DNA of 17,943 nucleotides from Candolleomyces eurysporus (taxonomy: Eukaryota > Basidiomycota > Agaricomycetes > Agaricales > Psathyrellaceae), in assembly GCA_027579435.1 (NCBI GenBank), contig JANBPK010001028.1, forward strand, positions 1 through 17,943, read 5' to 3'. The notes beneath the pieces are model-generated. The model saw only the letters and a program-made list of their open reading frames with translations, was not told the DNA's origin and ran no database searches. Positions 17,131-17,943 of this stretch are shown piece after piece. The translations under genes were made by a program, and so were the position numbers. Numbering within the stretch: position 1 is the first letter of the stretch; every line of letters begins with the position of its first letter.

Positions 17131-17692
17131 TGTTGAACTTTACGTGAAATGGGCGTCTTATCCAGCGCCTAACCACTTACCTATCACGTGACATAGTACA
17201 CGTATGGACACATAGTTACACGTAGTAGTCTATTATTAGATAGGTCTGGACTTGGCCAGAAGTTCGACATACGTAGATATCATGTTTCATGTACATCATA
17301 CTACGTCATCCTTAGTCAGTAGCCTATTGTACTACGTCATAGGCTCAGTCAGCATGACGTGCTTAGCACGCAATGCTCAGTCAGCCAACTGGCGCACAGA
17401 CCAGTTGAGTGACCTATTGTGACGTGACTGTCACATAGTAGAAACGTATAAATAGCCCTCTTGTAGTAGCTAGTTTCTACAGAACAACTCGTACTCTCAA
17501 GTACTCTTCTACACACGCTTACAGCACACTCAGCATCAACAACCCCTCTCCCTCCATCAAAGCACCAAGCAAGGTATGATGTCAGATCATACTCAGTATT
17601 CTAGGGCTACGTTTCTGCGCAGGTTGTTCCCGTGTACTTGCAATGGCGAGTACGACAGGATCTCCCTCTTCTGCGAACATGGCTGTTCAACA
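17131..17692 (+). mobile_element. Solo LTR of a related copia family
   Basis: 562 bp with 8-bp inverted ends (TGTTGAAC...GTTCAACA) and a 5-bp target duplication. Its start (TGTTGAACTTTACGTGAAAT) and promoter-proximal block (GCACGCAATGCTCAGTCA, GCACAGACCA, TATAAA) resemble the minus-strand copia LTRs at 7483 and 15224, which fixes its orientation as plus. The middle is unrelated and it is about 130 bp longer. It arose by LTR-LTR recombination that removed the internal region, the usual origin of solo LTRs. Confidence 0.88.
17447..17454 (+). promoter_or_regulatory. TATA box of the solo LTR
   Basis: TATAAATA, about 122 bases before the LTR-internal double ATG at 17576-17581. It matches the position of the TATA box in the copia LTRs relative to the shared upstream block. 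Confidence 0.6.
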
Positions 17693-17719
17693 ATAAGCGG
17701 TATGTATAGACTTTTGTAG
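17576..17719 (+). CDS. Short cysteine-rich ORF starting in the solo LTR
   Basis: This 47-aa frame begins MMSDHTQYSRATFLRRLF, continues PCTCNGEYDRISLFCEHGCS to the LTR end and crosses into flanking DNA before a TAG. It mirrors the LTR-encoded start of the extra ORF in the copia element (MSQQHT, then CSCGTAGLALPCEKCC): CxC, a 8-10 residue gap with hydrophobic residues, then CE and a final Cys. The pattern resembles a small zinc-binding knuckle. In the complete ancestor it probably led into an ORF like the one at 15304-14174. A GTATGT donor lies at 17700, just past the target duplication, and a branch point and AG end at 17813, so a spliced chimeric product with downstream DNA is possible. Whether the present short frame is translated is unknown. 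Confidence 0.45.
   Translation: MMSDHTQYSRATFLRRLFPCTCNGEYDRISLFCEHGCSTISGMYRLL
17693..17697 (+). repeat. Target site duplication of the solo LTR, right
   Basis: ATAAG, an exact copy of 17126-17130, directly after the LTR end. Confidence 0.8.
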
Positions 17720-17943
17720 TCGTGCCGTACCAAATCGGGGGTGCGAGTATGGGGGGGTAGTGTAGAGTATTAAGAATTTACAGATTCTCTCTCTTGTGCA
17801 CACTAATTCCAAGTAATCGAGGAGTACTCGATAATCACACAGTTAACCCTAAGGTTACTTCTTTATAGCTTTGATCTTTCCTTTAACTTAGTATCACGCT
17901 GCGTGAGATAAAAGTCACAAATCCAGTCGATTGCAAACGCAAA

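Overview
The window is a nest of LTR retrotransposons from what looks like a basidiomycete fungus, probably an agaricomycete. The signs are short introns (about 45-75 nt) with GTACGT-type donors, and Ty3/gypsy and Ty1/copia elements of fungal style. I see no ordinary host housekeeping gene, tRNA or rRNA. The organism call is inference.

Left part (1-7312): the 3' end of a plus-strand Ty3/gypsy element. The integrase C-terminus (1-618) is followed by a polypurine tract (641-656), then by a 3.6 kb block holding three apparent spliced genes on the opposite strand (3854-3025, 2701-2421, 2205-921), each with its own TATA box. A second copy of the same polypurine tract (4233-4248) leads into a long LTR (4249 to about 5650). 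Downstream are two older, diverged LTR pieces in inverted orientation (5955-6589 and 6715-7312). This 6 kb is saturated with the palindrome TTCNGAA: I count 38 sites, against one in the remaining 11.4 kb.

Middle part (7483-15652): a nearly complete Ty1/copia element on the minus strand. It has 429-430 bp LTRs about 96% identical, a primer-binding site matching the anticodon arm of initiator tRNA-Met, a polypurine tract, and one gag-pol reading frame (14021-7962). The frame is broken only at N characters or homopolymer runs, so it may be intact in the real genome. Two things are unusual. An extra upstream ORF (15304-14174) starts inside the LTR. A large region of unrecognised sequence lies between Gag and protease, with no visible zinc knuckle.

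Right part (15653-17943): a second, truncated copy of the extra ORF stops exactly at the copia LTR edge. Next come a 370 bp cluster of GGCTCA/TGAGCC repeats, an AT-rich stretch, and a plus-strand solo LTR of a related copia family (17131-17692) with a perfect 5-bp target duplication. The solo LTR and the copia LTRs both encode a short cysteine-rich peptide start at their 3' ends.
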